Assembly (NCBI GenBank): GCA_902805995.1
Contig: CADCUU010000138.1
Span: 1-17,665, forward strand
DNA from: an uncultured Rubellimicrobium sp.
GTDB taxonomy: Bacteria > Pseudomonadota > Alphaproteobacteria > Rhodobacterales > Rhodobacteraceae
Direction: 5' to 3'
DNA: 17,665 bases
The notes below the pieces were generated by a model. The model saw nothing but the letters and a program-made list of their open reading frames with translations. It was not told the DNA's origin and made no database searches. This document shows positions 8,818 to 15,525 of this stretch, piece after piece (positions within the stretch are counted from its first letter, which is position 1; every line of letters starts with the position of its first letter). Both the position numbers and the translations under genes were made by a program.

Positions 8818-9399
8818 TCAGGCCCGGCGGCAAGAGTGAAGTTGGGCGTCGTACATCGCCGCCCGCTGCTCCAAGTCCGCCGCGACCCGCATCAGCCAAG
8901 CCTTCTCAAGGTGGCTCTGCCGGGCATAGCCCGAGCGTCCTTCGTGATAGGCGAGGTACTGATTTTGCGTGTCGTTGAGAGGGATGCCCAGCTCGGCCGT
9001 GGTCTGGGACATGTACCAGCCCATGAAGTCGGTCGCGTCGAAGATGTCGTCCCGCTTGGCCCGTCCATGGGCGCGCTGGTATTCGGCCCAGGTGGCGTCC
9101 AGCGCCTGGCTGTACCCGTAGGCCGAGCTTTGACGGCCGACGGGAATCACGCCCAGCGCGTATTGGTGGGGCGTCCGGGCGTTCCCGACGAACTTCGATT
9201 CCTGGTAGATGATTGCCATCTGCACGGCCATGGGGACCCCCCAGCGGCGCTCCGTCTCCCGGAAAGCGCGCTGGTAGCTCGGCCGCTGGTCGAGAATCGC
9301 GCAAGCGTTGTCGAGCTCGCGCGGAGCCGAGTATTCCCGATTGCCGCCACAGGCCGCGACAAGAAGGACGAGCGCCAAAGCGCGGAGTGTTCTGCTCAT
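8818..9399 (-). CDS. Lipoprotein with lytic transglycosylase (SLT)-like domain
   Basis: A 193-residue probable outer-membrane lipoprotein. It has a hydrophobic signal with lipobox V-A-A-C, giving acylated Cys17, then a small lysozyme-like domain. The putative catalytic Glu67 lies in MAIIYQESKF, followed by a YGYSQALDATWAEYQ segment similar to the second SLT motif, and NQYLAYHEGRSGY near residues 147-160, like the third motif. Such enzymes cleave the MurNAc-GlcNAc bond of peptidoglycan. The ATG at 9399 is chosen because GAGGGA lies eight bases upstream and the lipobox signal then starts directly; an upstream in-frame start at 9453 would bury the signal. An inverted repeat lies in the leader at 9423-9438. 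Sequence is a distant SLT variant, so activity is inferred. Confidence 0.8.
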   Translation of the reverse strand: MSRTLRALALVLLVAACGGNREYSAPRELDNACAILDQRPSYQRAFRETERRWGVPMAVQMAIIYQESKFVGNARTPHQYALGVIPVGRQSSAYGYSQALDATWAEYQRAHGRAKRDDIFDATDFMGWYMSQTTAELGIPLNDTQNQYLAYHEGRSGYARQSHLEKAWLMRVAADLEQRAAMYDAQLHSCRRA

Positions 9400-9422
9400 G
9401 CTCGATGTCCCTCGACTGGACC

Positions 9423-9438
9423 GGCGGGTCATCCCGCC
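9423..9438 (-). promoter_or_regulatory. Leader hairpin upstream of the SLT lipoprotein gene
   Basis: GGCGGG (9423-9428) and CCCGCC (9433-9438) form a six-base-pair hairpin with a TCAT loop. On the minus strand it lies in the 5' leader about ten bases ahead of the Shine-Dalgarno (complement of about 9408-9413). It could affect mRNA stability or translation, but nothing shows regulation. Confidence 0.3.
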
Positions 9439-9625
9439 TGTTGTTGCCTCCACCTTAGCGCATGCCGGGCGGTCGGGAAACTGGGTCGTGAACCCAGGAC
9501 GAAGATCCGCGTCAGGCGGTCACTGTCAGTCGGGACGACACGGACTGTTTCTTGGCGGAACTACGGCAATTTTGTGGACTTTTAGGCGCGGCGAACTCCA
9601 ATAGAACCATCGGAGAGCCGAAGCC

Positions 9626-9952
9626 ATGCACATGACAGAAGCGAAATATCAACTGGGCCAGGTGCTGCGCCACCGGAAGCATCCCTTCCGCGGCGTCGTC
9701 TTTGACGTGGACCCCAACTTTTCCAGCACCGAGGATTGGTATCAGGCCATCCCCGAGGACAGCCGCCCGCGCCGCGACCAGCCCTTCTACCATCTCCTCG
9801 CCGAAAACGAGCAGGGGACATACCTGGCCTATGTGTCCGAGCAGAACCTTGTGCCCGACACGTCTGGCCAGCCCGTCGATCATCCCGACCTGCCCGACAT
9901 GTTCGGGGATTTCGAGGACGGCCATTACGAGCTTCAAGCCCCGCTGAACTGA
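9626..9952 (+). CDS. hspQ: Heat shock protein HspQ (YccV, hemimethylated-DNA-binding family)
   Basis: A 108-residue HspQ protein, close to the usual length of about 105. The signature is visible: YQLGQVLRHRKHPFRGVVFDVDP at the start (shortened here by family comparison), then W-Y at residues 38-39, QPFYHLLAENE near 52-62, and YLAYVSEQNLV near 66-76. HspQ was first described as a hemimethylated DNA binder affecting DnaA stability. Later work in Yersinia showed it enhances Lon protease activity on certain substrates and is itself degraded by Lon. The ATG at 9626 has GGAG ten bases upstream; an ATG two codons later is too far from it. I could not find a convincing heat-shock-type promoter in the 226-base divergent gap. 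A base-paired element follows the gene. Confidence 0.92.
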   Translation: MHMTEAKYQLGQVLRHRKHPFRGVVFDVDPNFSSTEDWYQAIPEDSRPRRDQPFYHLLAENEQGTYLAYVSEQNLVPDTSGQPVDHPDLPDMFGDFEDGHYELQAPLN

Positions 9953-9962
9953 AGGGGCGCGC

Positions 9963-10034
9963 GGCACAGGTCGGTTCCCTCGGCAGCCACCCGGGAGGTG
10001 GGGGCATCGCCGTGCGGCGCCGAGGGTCCGTGCC
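9963..10034 (+). promoter_or_regulatory. Nested inverted repeats between hspQ and msrC
   Basis: Three nested pairings share one axis: GGCAC (9963-9967) with GTGCC (10030-10034), CCCTCGGC (9977-9984) with GCCGAGGG (10019-10026), and CCACC (9987-9991) with GGTGG (9997-10001) as an internal hairpin. The 72-base element starts 11 bases after the hspQ stop. It could be an elaborate terminator for hspQ, though no T-run follows, or a leader element of msrC. The function is not known. Confidence 0.4.
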
Positions 10035-10199
10035 GTGAGGTCATGAATGCCCCACAAGACGGGCCCCGGTGCGGAGGAATGCAGGCACAACCGCGGCGGC
10101 CCCTGGCCAGTCAGTTTCCCAATCCGGGACGATCCCCGGGCCCTTGCTCTTTCGGTGATCCGCGGGCCTGATGCGCCCGGCATCATGACGAGAGGCCCC

Positions 10200-10658
10200 A
10201 TGCGCGCCCATTACCTCGATCTCCGAAACCAGATTGCCGCACTCACGGAAGGCGAGGATGACGCCGTGGCCCTGATGGCCACCGTCGCCTGCGAGGTGCA
10301 TCACGCCGATGACCGATTCGACTGGACGGGCTTCTACCGCGTCGTCGGGCCCGAGCTTCTGAAGATCGGTCCCTACCAGGGCGGGCACGGTTGCCTCGTA
10401 ATTCCATTTGCGCGCGGGGTCTGCGGCGCTGCGGCCCGCACGGGCGAGGTGCAGCTCGTCCCCGACGTGGAGGCGTTCCCCGGCCACATCGCCTGCTCCT
10501 CCTCGACACGGAGCGAGATCGTTCTCCCGGTGCGCGACGGCGCGGGGCGACTTCTTGGCGTGTTCGATATCGACAGTGACCAGCCCGACGCCTTCGACGA
10601 GGAGGACGTGCGGGAGCTTGGCGCGATCCTGTCCGACACGTTCGGGCGGCTCGGGTGA
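10200..10658 (+). CDS. msrC: Free methionine-(R)-sulfoxide reductase (fRMsr, GAF domain)
   Basis: A 152-residue single GAF-domain enzyme that reduces free L-methionine-(R)-sulfoxide in the cytosol using thioredoxin-recycled cysteines. The three diagnostic Cys are at 65 (GGHGCLVIP), 75 (ARGVCGAA) and 99 (GHIACSSS). Their spacing of 10 and 24 residues is the same as that of Cys84, Cys94 and Cys118 in E. coli fRMsr. DRFDWTGFYRV near residues 38-48 and the SEIVLPV strand also match. The ATG at 10200 is preferred because AGAGG lies four bases upstream and the family-like sequence begins here; in-frame ATGs at 10185 and 10047 would add 5 or 51 residues that do not look conserved. The stop overlaps the GTG start of the next gene. 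Confidence 0.93.
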   Translation: MRAHYLDLRNQIAALTEGEDDAVALMATVACEVHHADDRFDWTGFYRVVGPELLKIGPYQGGHGCLVIPFARGVCGAAARTGEVQLVPDVEAFPGHIACSSSTRSEIVLPVRDGAGRLLGVFDIDSDQPDAFDEEDVRELGAILSDTFGRLG

Positions 10659-11380
10659 AGGGCTCCTGCCACTGCGGGGCGATTCGGCTCAACGTCACGG
10701 GCCCGGTCCGGCGCTCCTCGGTCTGCCACTGCTCCCAATGCCGCCGGATGTCGGGCGGCGACTGGGCCTCGGCCGACGTGGCGCGCGGCGACCTGCAGAT
10801 CGACGGCGAGCCGCGCTGGTACGAGGCAAGCCCGCGTGCCCGCCGAGGCTTCTGCCCGACCTGCGGGGCTTTCCTGTTCTGGGAGGAGCACGGCACGGAC
10901 GAGATCGGCGTCGCGCTGGGGGCGGTGGATGGGCCCACGAGACTGTCGGACCTTCGGCAACTTTACCAGCCTGATCCTGCCCCAGTCCACGAGGGCGCGC
11001 TACGTGACTCCTGCCTATGCGGCGCCGTCACCGTGACCTTCGACGGCGAGCCTGGCGCGATCACGGCCTGCCACTGCGTCCAGTGCCGCAAGACCTCGGG
11101 CCACCTCCCGCGCAGCTTCGACGACCCGGACCGCCGGGCCCGGATCGAAGGCGAGGTGACGACCTTCCAAGGCCCCGGCGGCGCGCTCCGCAGCTTCTGC
11201 CCGACCTGCGGGACCAAGATCGCCTTCGACGGCCCCACGGGCCTCCTGTCGATGGAGGCCGGGCTCTTCGACGCGCTGGCCGCCCGTGCGCCCGACATTC
11301 ACATCTTCACGGCCTACAAGGGGGACTACTACGACCTGCCCCCTGACGTGCCCACCTACCCAGAAGCCGGGCCGGACTGA
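10655..11380 (+). CDS. GFA family protein with two tandem zinc-binding domains
   Basis: A 241-residue protein with two GFA (glutathione-dependent formaldehyde-activating-like) domains in tandem. Each keeps the full cysteine set: CxC at 5/7, CxCxxC at 24/26/29 and CxxC at 67/70 in the first; 120/122, 139/141/144 and 182/185 in the second. GFA proteins bind zinc; the founding member was proposed to help glutathione react with formaldehyde, but most members have no known substrate. The first domain is short at its C-terminal end: only the second carries the usual closing DIHIFTAYKGDYYDLPPDVP segment. Translation starts at a GTG that overlaps the msrC stop (GTGA), which implies coupling to msrC and perhaps a shared redox or aldehyde stress role. 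That role is inference. Confidence 0.87.
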   Translation: MKGSCHCGAIRLNVTGPVRRSSVCHCSQCRRMSGGDWASADVARGDLQIDGEPRWYEASPRARRGFCPTCGAFLFWEEHGTDEIGVALGAVDGPTRLSDLRQLYQPDPAPVHEGALRDSCLCGAVTVTFDGEPGAITACHCVQCRKTSGHLPRSFDDPDRRARIEGEVTTFQGPGGALRSFCPTCGTKIAFDGPTGLLSMEAGLFDALAARAPDIHIFTAYKGDYYDLPPDVPTYPEAGPD

Positions 11381-11531
11381 TCGTCTCTCCCGTTCAGGAG
11401 CCCTGATGTTTATGGGATTGTCGAGGGCTCGAACTTTCCCACCCCCGAGGGAGCTCCCGGACAGCGGGATGGTTGGCGTGCGAACCGCGCCGCCCTTGCC
11501 ATGCGGGCTCCGCTCCGCCACATGCCCCCGC

Positions 11532-12176
11532 ATGGACACGACCTACGACCCGCCCCAGGACCCCCTGAAGATCCTGCACGACGACCATGAACTCGTCTTC
11601 GTGGACAAGCCCTCGGGCCTTCTGTCGGTCCCCGGGAAGGGAGAGCACCTCGCCGACTGCTTGATCGAGAGGGTGCGCCGGGTGTTTCCGACCGTCCTTC
11701 TGGTTCACAGGCTCGACCGCGACACGTCGGGCGTGATGGTCTTCGCGCTCACTCCGCTCGCGCAGCGACACCTCGGCTGGCAATTCGAGGAGCGGACGGC
11801 CAAGAAGACCTACATCGCCCGTCTCTGGGGCGAGATGGCCGAGAAAGAGGGTGTCGTGGACCTCCCGCTCATGGTGGACTGGCCCAACCGGCCCAAGCAG
11901 ATCGTCTCTCCCGAAGGGCGCCCCGCCGTGACGCGGTGGACGGCCCTCAAGCGCGGGAACAACGAAACGCGGGTGCGGCTTTACCCGGAGACGGGCCGGT
12001 CCCATCAGCTCCGCGTCCACATGCAGGCCCTGGGCCACCCGATCCTGGGCGACCCGTTCTACGCCGAGGGGCCCGCGCGGGAGCATGAGCGCCTCATGCT
12101 CCATGCCGAGAGCCTGTCGCTGCGCCACCCCGATGGCGGGCGGCAGTTCAAGGTGAAGAGCCCGGTGCCGTTCTGA
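11532..12176 (+). CDS. rluA: RluA family pseudouridine synthase
   Basis: A 214-residue pseudouridine synthase of the RluA/RsuA superfamily, short form without an S4 domain, as in RluA, which modifies 23S rRNA U746 and tRNA U32. The catalytic Asp62 lies in the motif VHRLDRDTSGVMVF. DKPSGLLSVPGKG near residues 25-37 and GRSHQLRVHMQALGHPILGD (about 155-174) are also typical. The ATG at 11532 fits the family's normal N-terminus, but no Shine-Dalgarno is visible before it. An in-frame ATG at 11406, five bases after AGGAG (11396-11400), has a good ribosome site and would add 42 residues of unfamiliar sequence. The gap to the GFA gene is 151 bases. A compact terminator follows. Assignment to RluA rather than a close paralogue is likely but not certain. 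Confidence 0.85.
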   Translation: MDTTYDPPQDPLKILHDDHELVFVDKPSGLLSVPGKGEHLADCLIERVRRVFPTVLLVHRLDRDTSGVMVFALTPLAQRHLGWQFEERTAKKTYIARLWGEMAEKEGVVDLPLMVDWPNRPKQIVSPEGRPAVTRWTALKRGNNETRVRLYPETGRSHQLRVHMQALGHPILGDPFYAEGPAREHERLMLHAESLSLRHPDGGRQFKVKSPVPF

Positions 12177-12227
12177 CGAGCGATCGCCTCAACCTGGCAG
12201 GCTGCTATCTGGATAGGCGCGCAGATC

Positions 12228-12246
12228 GCGGGCCGGAGCCCGCTTT
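12228..12246 (+). terminator. Rho-independent terminator-like hairpin after rluA
   Basis: GCGGGC (12228-12233) and GCCCGC (12238-12243) enclose a CGGA loop, and TTT follows at once. It lies 51 bases after the rluA stop in the 81-base convergent gap with dapA, and the T-run orients it to the plus strand. Confidence 0.55.
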
Positions 12247-12257
12247 CCGGTCCCCCG

Positions 12258-13133
12258 TTACCCGTTCAACAGGCCCGCATGGACCATGGCCGCGCGGATC
12301 GCCTCCTTGACGCGGTCCGTGGGCGGGAGAAGCGGCGAGCGCACCTCCTCCGAGCAGTGGCCGAGCAGCGACAGCCCGTACTTGGCTCCCGCGACGCCCG
12401 GCTCCAGGAAGATCGCCTCGTGGAGCGGCATGAGCCGGTCCTGGATCTCCAGCGCCTTCGTGTAGTCGCCGGCCAGGGTCGCCTCCTGGAACTCGGCGCA
12501 AAGCCGGGGCGCGACGTTCGCCGTCACCGAGATGCAGCCCCGCCCGCCATGGGCGTTGAAGCCGAGCGCGGTCGCGTCCTCGCCCGACAGCTGGCAGAAT
12601 TTCTTGCCGCAGGTGATGCGCTGCTTGGGAACGCGGCTCAGGTCGCCGGTTGCGTCCTTGACGCCCACGATCATCGGGTGCTTCGCCAGTTCCCCCATGG
12701 TGGCGGGGCTCATGTCCACGGCCGACCGTCCGGGGATGTTGTAGATCACGATGGGCAGGCCTACCTCCGCCGCGGCGGTGAAGTGGGCGATCATCCCCGT
12801 CTGCGTTGGCTTGTTGTAGTAGGGCGTGACCACCAGGGCCGCCTGCGCGCCCGCGCGCTTCGCGGCCTCGACAAGGCGCACCGTCTCGATGGTGTTGTTC
12901 GACCCGGCCCCGGCGATCACCGGCACCCGACCCGCCGCGAGCTTCACCACCGTCTCGACGACGAAATCGTGCTCCTCGTGCGACAGGGTCGGGCTCTCGC
13001 CCGTGGTGCCGACCGGGACAAGGCCGTGCGACCCTTCGGCGATCTGCCATTCGACCAGCTGCTTCAGCGCGTCGAGGTCCAGCTCTCCGTTTCGGAAGGG
13101 GGTCACGAGAGCGGGAAGCGAGCCCTGGAACAT
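12258..13133 (-). CDS. dapA: 4-hydroxy-tetrahydrodipicolinate synthase
   Basis: A 291-residue class I aldolase-fold enzyme of normal length. It condenses pyruvate with aspartate semialdehyde, the first committed step to diaminopimelate and lysine. All key residues are present: Thr43-Thr44 in VGTTGES, Tyr106 in TPYYNKPTQ, Tyr131 and Arg136 in YNIPGRS, and the Schiff-base Lys159 in GVKDATGD. The protein acts in the cytosol as a tetramer. AAAGGA lies eight bases before the ATG at 13133. The gene is divergent from the slt gene (175-base gap); a candidate -35 (TTGGCA, complement of 13223-13228) overlaps inverted repeats described separately. In many relatives smpB lies next to dapA; here it does not appear on either side within the window. 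Confidence 0.97.
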   Translation of the reverse strand: MFQGSLPALVTPFRNGELDLDALKQLVEWQIAEGSHGLVPVGTTGESPTLSHEEHDFVVETVVKLAAGRVPVIAGAGSNNTIETVRLVEAAKRAGAQAALVVTPYYNKPTQTGMIAHFTAAAEVGLPIVIYNIPGRSAVDMSPATMGELAKHPMIVGVKDATGDLSRVPKQRITCGKKFCQLSGEDATALGFNAHGGRGCISVTANVAPRLCAEFQEATLAGDYTKALEIQDRLMPLHEAIFLEPGVAGAKYGLSLLGHCSEEVRSPLLPPTDRVKEAIRAAMVHAGLLNG

Positions 13134-13219
13134 TCTGGCGGTCCTTTCCGTTGATCCATCGGACCGGCGGGGCGAAGCACCCCGTTGCGCGGCGGCGAAC
13201 CCCTAGACGGTTTTCCGCC

Positions 13220-13240
13220 CACTGCCAAGTTAGTGACTTG
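13220..13240. promoter_or_regulatory. Overlapping inverted repeats between dapA and slt, possible operator
   Basis: Two perfect inverted repeats overlap: CACT (13220-13223) with AGTG (13232-13235), and CAAGT (13226-13230) with ACTTG (13236-13240). They sit in the divergent gap over the likely -35 regions of both genes (TTGGCA complement at 13223-13228 for dapA; TTGTTC at 13238-13243 for slt). The arms are short, so chance is possible. Confidence 0.3.
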
Positions 13241-13265
13241 TTCCCTGGGGCCATGTCCGTATCCT
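13238..13265 (+). promoter_or_regulatory. Candidate promoter for the slt gene
   Basis: TTGTTC at 13238-13243 and TATCCT at 13260-13265 are separated by 16 bases. The -10 matches four of six consensus bases and the -35 three of six. It lies about 45 bases before the slt start. Confidence 0.35.
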
Positions 13266-13308
13266 GACGAGGAATTCCCCGAATCCTCGTTCACGGACCT
13301 TGCGCCTC

Positions 13309-15468
13309 ATGCGATTCCCGGAAGCTTTGCGCCCGACATTCCGCCGTGTTGCGGCGTCCCTTGCCACCCTCGTCCTTGCGGCAGGGCCCGCTCTGGCCGA
13401 GTCGTCGGCGATCTCGGCGCTTCGCGAGGCCACGCGGGAGGCCGCGTCGGGCGACTGGGAGGGGGCCTTCGCCGCCGCCGAGGATGGAGGGCCAGTGGTC
13501 GAGGTCATCCTCGACTGGCGCGCCCTGCGCGACTCCGGCGGGGAGTTCCGGGAATACGCGGCCTTCCTGGAGGCGCATCCCGACTGGCCCGACCTCGACG
13601 ACCTCCGCGCGAGCGGCGAGACCTCGATCCCCTCCGGCGCCGCGCCCGAGGACGTGCTGGCCTATTTCGGCGAGGAGCTTCCGCAGACGGGGCAGGGCGC
13701 CCGCGCGCTGGCCCGCGCCTTTATCGACCTTGGGCGCGAGGACGACGCGCGCGAGATGCTCGAGGCCGTCTGGCTCGAGAAGCCCCTGAACGAAACGGGC
13801 GTGGCGACCCTCGCGAACGCCTTCCCCGAATGGCTCTCGCCGCTGCATGACGATCGCGCGCAGGCGATGCTCTGGCGCTGGCGGACCTCGGATGCGGAGC
13901 GGATGCTGCCGCTTCTGGAGGACGGCGACAGGGCCTTGGTGCGCGCCCGCATCGCGCTGATCCGCGGCAACGGCAACGCCAAGTCCCGCATCGCGGAGGT
14001 TCCGGCCGCTCTCCGCAACGATCCGGGCCTGGCCTACGACCGCTACAACCACCTGGCGGAGGACGGCGATTACTCGGCCGCGCTCGCGATCCTCAAGGCC
14101 CGCACCGGCTCCGCCGAACGGTTGGGGGAGCCCTTCCGCTGGGCGGCGTGGCGCGCCCAGATCGTCCGCTGGCTCATGCGCGAGGGGCGCGCCCGAGAGG
14201 CCTATGACCTCGCCGCCTCGCACAGACTGACCGAGCATTCCGACGTCTACGCCGATCTGGAATGGCTCGCGGGGTACCTGTCCCTGCGCTACCTCGACCA
14301 GCCGGAGCGGGCGCTTGCGCACTTCCAGGCTTCTGAGGAAGCGGTGGAGGGTCCCATCTCCGGGTCGCGCGCCGCCTATTGGCAAGGCCGGGCTGAGGAT
14401 GCGCTGGGCCGGACCGACGACGCGGCCTTCTCCTACGCCCGTGGAGCCCGCCACCAGACTGCCTTCTACGGCCTCCTCGCCGCCGAGCGTCTGGGCCTGT
14501 CCCTTGATCCGCGCTTGGCGGGGCAGGAGGATTTCGGCGATTGGCGCCGGTCATTGCAAATGGCGGGCGAGATGCCCCAGGCCATGCTCCTCCTCCTCGC
14601 CGCCGGGGAGAGGGACGACGCGCGCCGCTTCGCCCTTCAGATCGCCCGCACCGCGGACCGCGCGCTGGTAGGCCAACTCGCCCACCTCCTTGAGGAGATG
14701 CACGAGCCCTATATCGCCGTGCTGGCCGGCAAGGCGGCCGTGGAGCGCGGGGTGGTCGTGCCCACGGCCTACTTCCCGCTTCACCCGATGGCGCGTCGCG
14801 AGTGGCCCGTGGGCACGGACCTCGCCCTCTCGATCGCGCGCCGCGAATCGGAGTTCAACGCGGGCGTGTCCTCCCCCGTGGGGGCGCAGGGACTGATGCA
14901 GGTCATGCCGGCGACGGCGCGCGAGGTCGCGGGCTGGCTTGGTCTGCCCTATTCGCAGTCTCGGCTGACGAACTGGGAATACAACGCGGCGCTCGGCACC
15001 CGTTACCTCCAGATGCTGGAGGAGATGTTCGGCAACTCTCCCGTGCTGATCGCTGCGGGCTACAACGCCGGGCCGGGCCGTCCGCGCCAGTGGATGGGAA
15101 GCCGGGGCGACATCCGGGACGCGAACGTGGACGTGGTCGACTGGATCGAGCACATCCCCTTCGCCGAGACGCGCACCTATGTGATGCGCGTGTCCGAATC
15201 CATTCCGATCTACCGCGCCCGCCTGACGGGCGAGACGGGGCCCGTCCGCTTCACCGCGATCCTCAAGGGCGAGCGGCCCCATATCCGCCCCGAAGCTCGT
15301 CCCTTCCTGATGGCGGCGGAGGATCTGGCCCCGGTGGAGCGCCTTTCCACGTCCACGGCACCCGCTGCGATCGCGGCCGAGGCGGCCGTCGAGGTCGAGG
15401 CCGAACTGGTCATCGAAGTGCAGAGCGGCGCGCCCATCCGCCCGGAGGCGCGCCCCGACCAGGGCTGA
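13309..15468 (+). CDS. Periplasmic lytic transglycosylase, Slt70-like
   Basis: A 719-residue soluble lytic transglycosylase. A Sec signal peptide (residues 1-30, ending AGPALA) leads to a long alpha-helical region like the superhelical U/L ring of Slt70. The SLT catalytic domain runs from about 500 to 640, with catalytic Glu513 in SIARRESEF, then GAQGLMQVMPATA and the IAAGYNAGPGRPRQW motif. These enzymes cut peptidoglycan glycan strands with 1,6-anhydro product formation. The C-terminal 70 residues are an extension with two copies of IRPEARP (659-665 and 710-716) flanking an Ala/Glu/Val-rich stretch. The ATG at 13309 is preferred over an in-frame TTG at 13300, although no clear Shine-Dalgarno is seen. 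Divergent from dapA; a hairpin follows the stop. Confidence 0.92.
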   Translation: MRFPEALRPTFRRVAASLATLVLAAGPALAESSAISALREATREAASGDWEGAFAAAEDGGPVVEVILDWRALRDSGGEFREYAAFLEAHPDWPDLDDLRASGETSIPSGAAPEDVLAYFGEELPQTGQGARALARAFIDLGREDDAREMLEAVWLEKPLNETGVATLANAFPEWLSPLHDDRAQAMLWRWRTSDAERMLPLLEDGDRALVRARIALIRGNGNAKSRIAEVPAALRNDPGLAYDRYNHLAEDGDYSAALAILKARTGSAERLGEPFRWAAWRAQIVRWLMREGRAREAYDLAASHRLTEHSDVYADLEWLAGYLSLRYLDQPERALAHFQASEEAVEGPISGSRAAYWQGRAEDALGRTDDAAFSYARGARHQTAFYGLLAAERLGLSLDPRLAGQEDFGDWRRSLQMAGEMPQAMLLLLAAGERDDARRFALQIARTADRALVGQLAHLLEEMHEPYIAVLAGKAAVERGVVVPTAYFPLHPMARREWPVGTDLALSIARRESEFNAGVSSPVGAQGLMQVMPATAREVAGWLGLPYSQSRLTNWEYNAALGTRYLQMLEEMFGNSPVLIAAGYNAGPGRPRQWMGSRGDIRDANVDVVDWIEHIPFAETRTYVMRVSESIPIYRARLTGETGPVRFTAILKGERPHIRPEARPFLMAAEDLAPVERLSTSTAPAAIAAEAAVEVEAELVIEVQSGAPIRPEARPDQG

Positions 15469-15492
15469 GCCCTTTCGCGTCTGGCCGATCCG

Positions 15493-15525
15493 TCACGCCC
15501 TCGTGCCCCAGGCGCGGGGGCGTGA
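15493..15525 (+). terminator. Terminator-like hairpin after slt
   Basis: TCACGCCC (15493-15500) is complementary to GGGCGTGA (15518-15525), and the 17-base loop can form an inner GCC/GGC pairing. It begins 25 bases after the slt stop. The tail (TGTTCTC) is only weakly T-rich. Confidence 0.45.

Noticed and set aside
9540..9625. Heat-shock sigma factor promoter for hspQ (CTTGGC at 9551 or TTGTGG at 9572)
   Set aside because: No matching -10 element at suitable spacing was found, so I do not claim a specific promoter.
10047..10199. N-terminal extension of MsrC from an in-frame ATG at 10047
   Set aside because: The added residues are unlike the family, while the ATG at 10200 has its own ribosome site and gives the normal length.
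10930..11010. Frameshift in the middle of the tandem GFA gene hiding the first domain's missing tail
   Set aside because: Neither alternative frame restores the HIFTxxKGDYY-like tail, so a simple frameshift does not explain the shortened first domain.
13291..14454. Antisense open frame of 387 codons opposite slt
   Set aside because: Opposite a clear signal peptide and helical domain, with no family features of its own.
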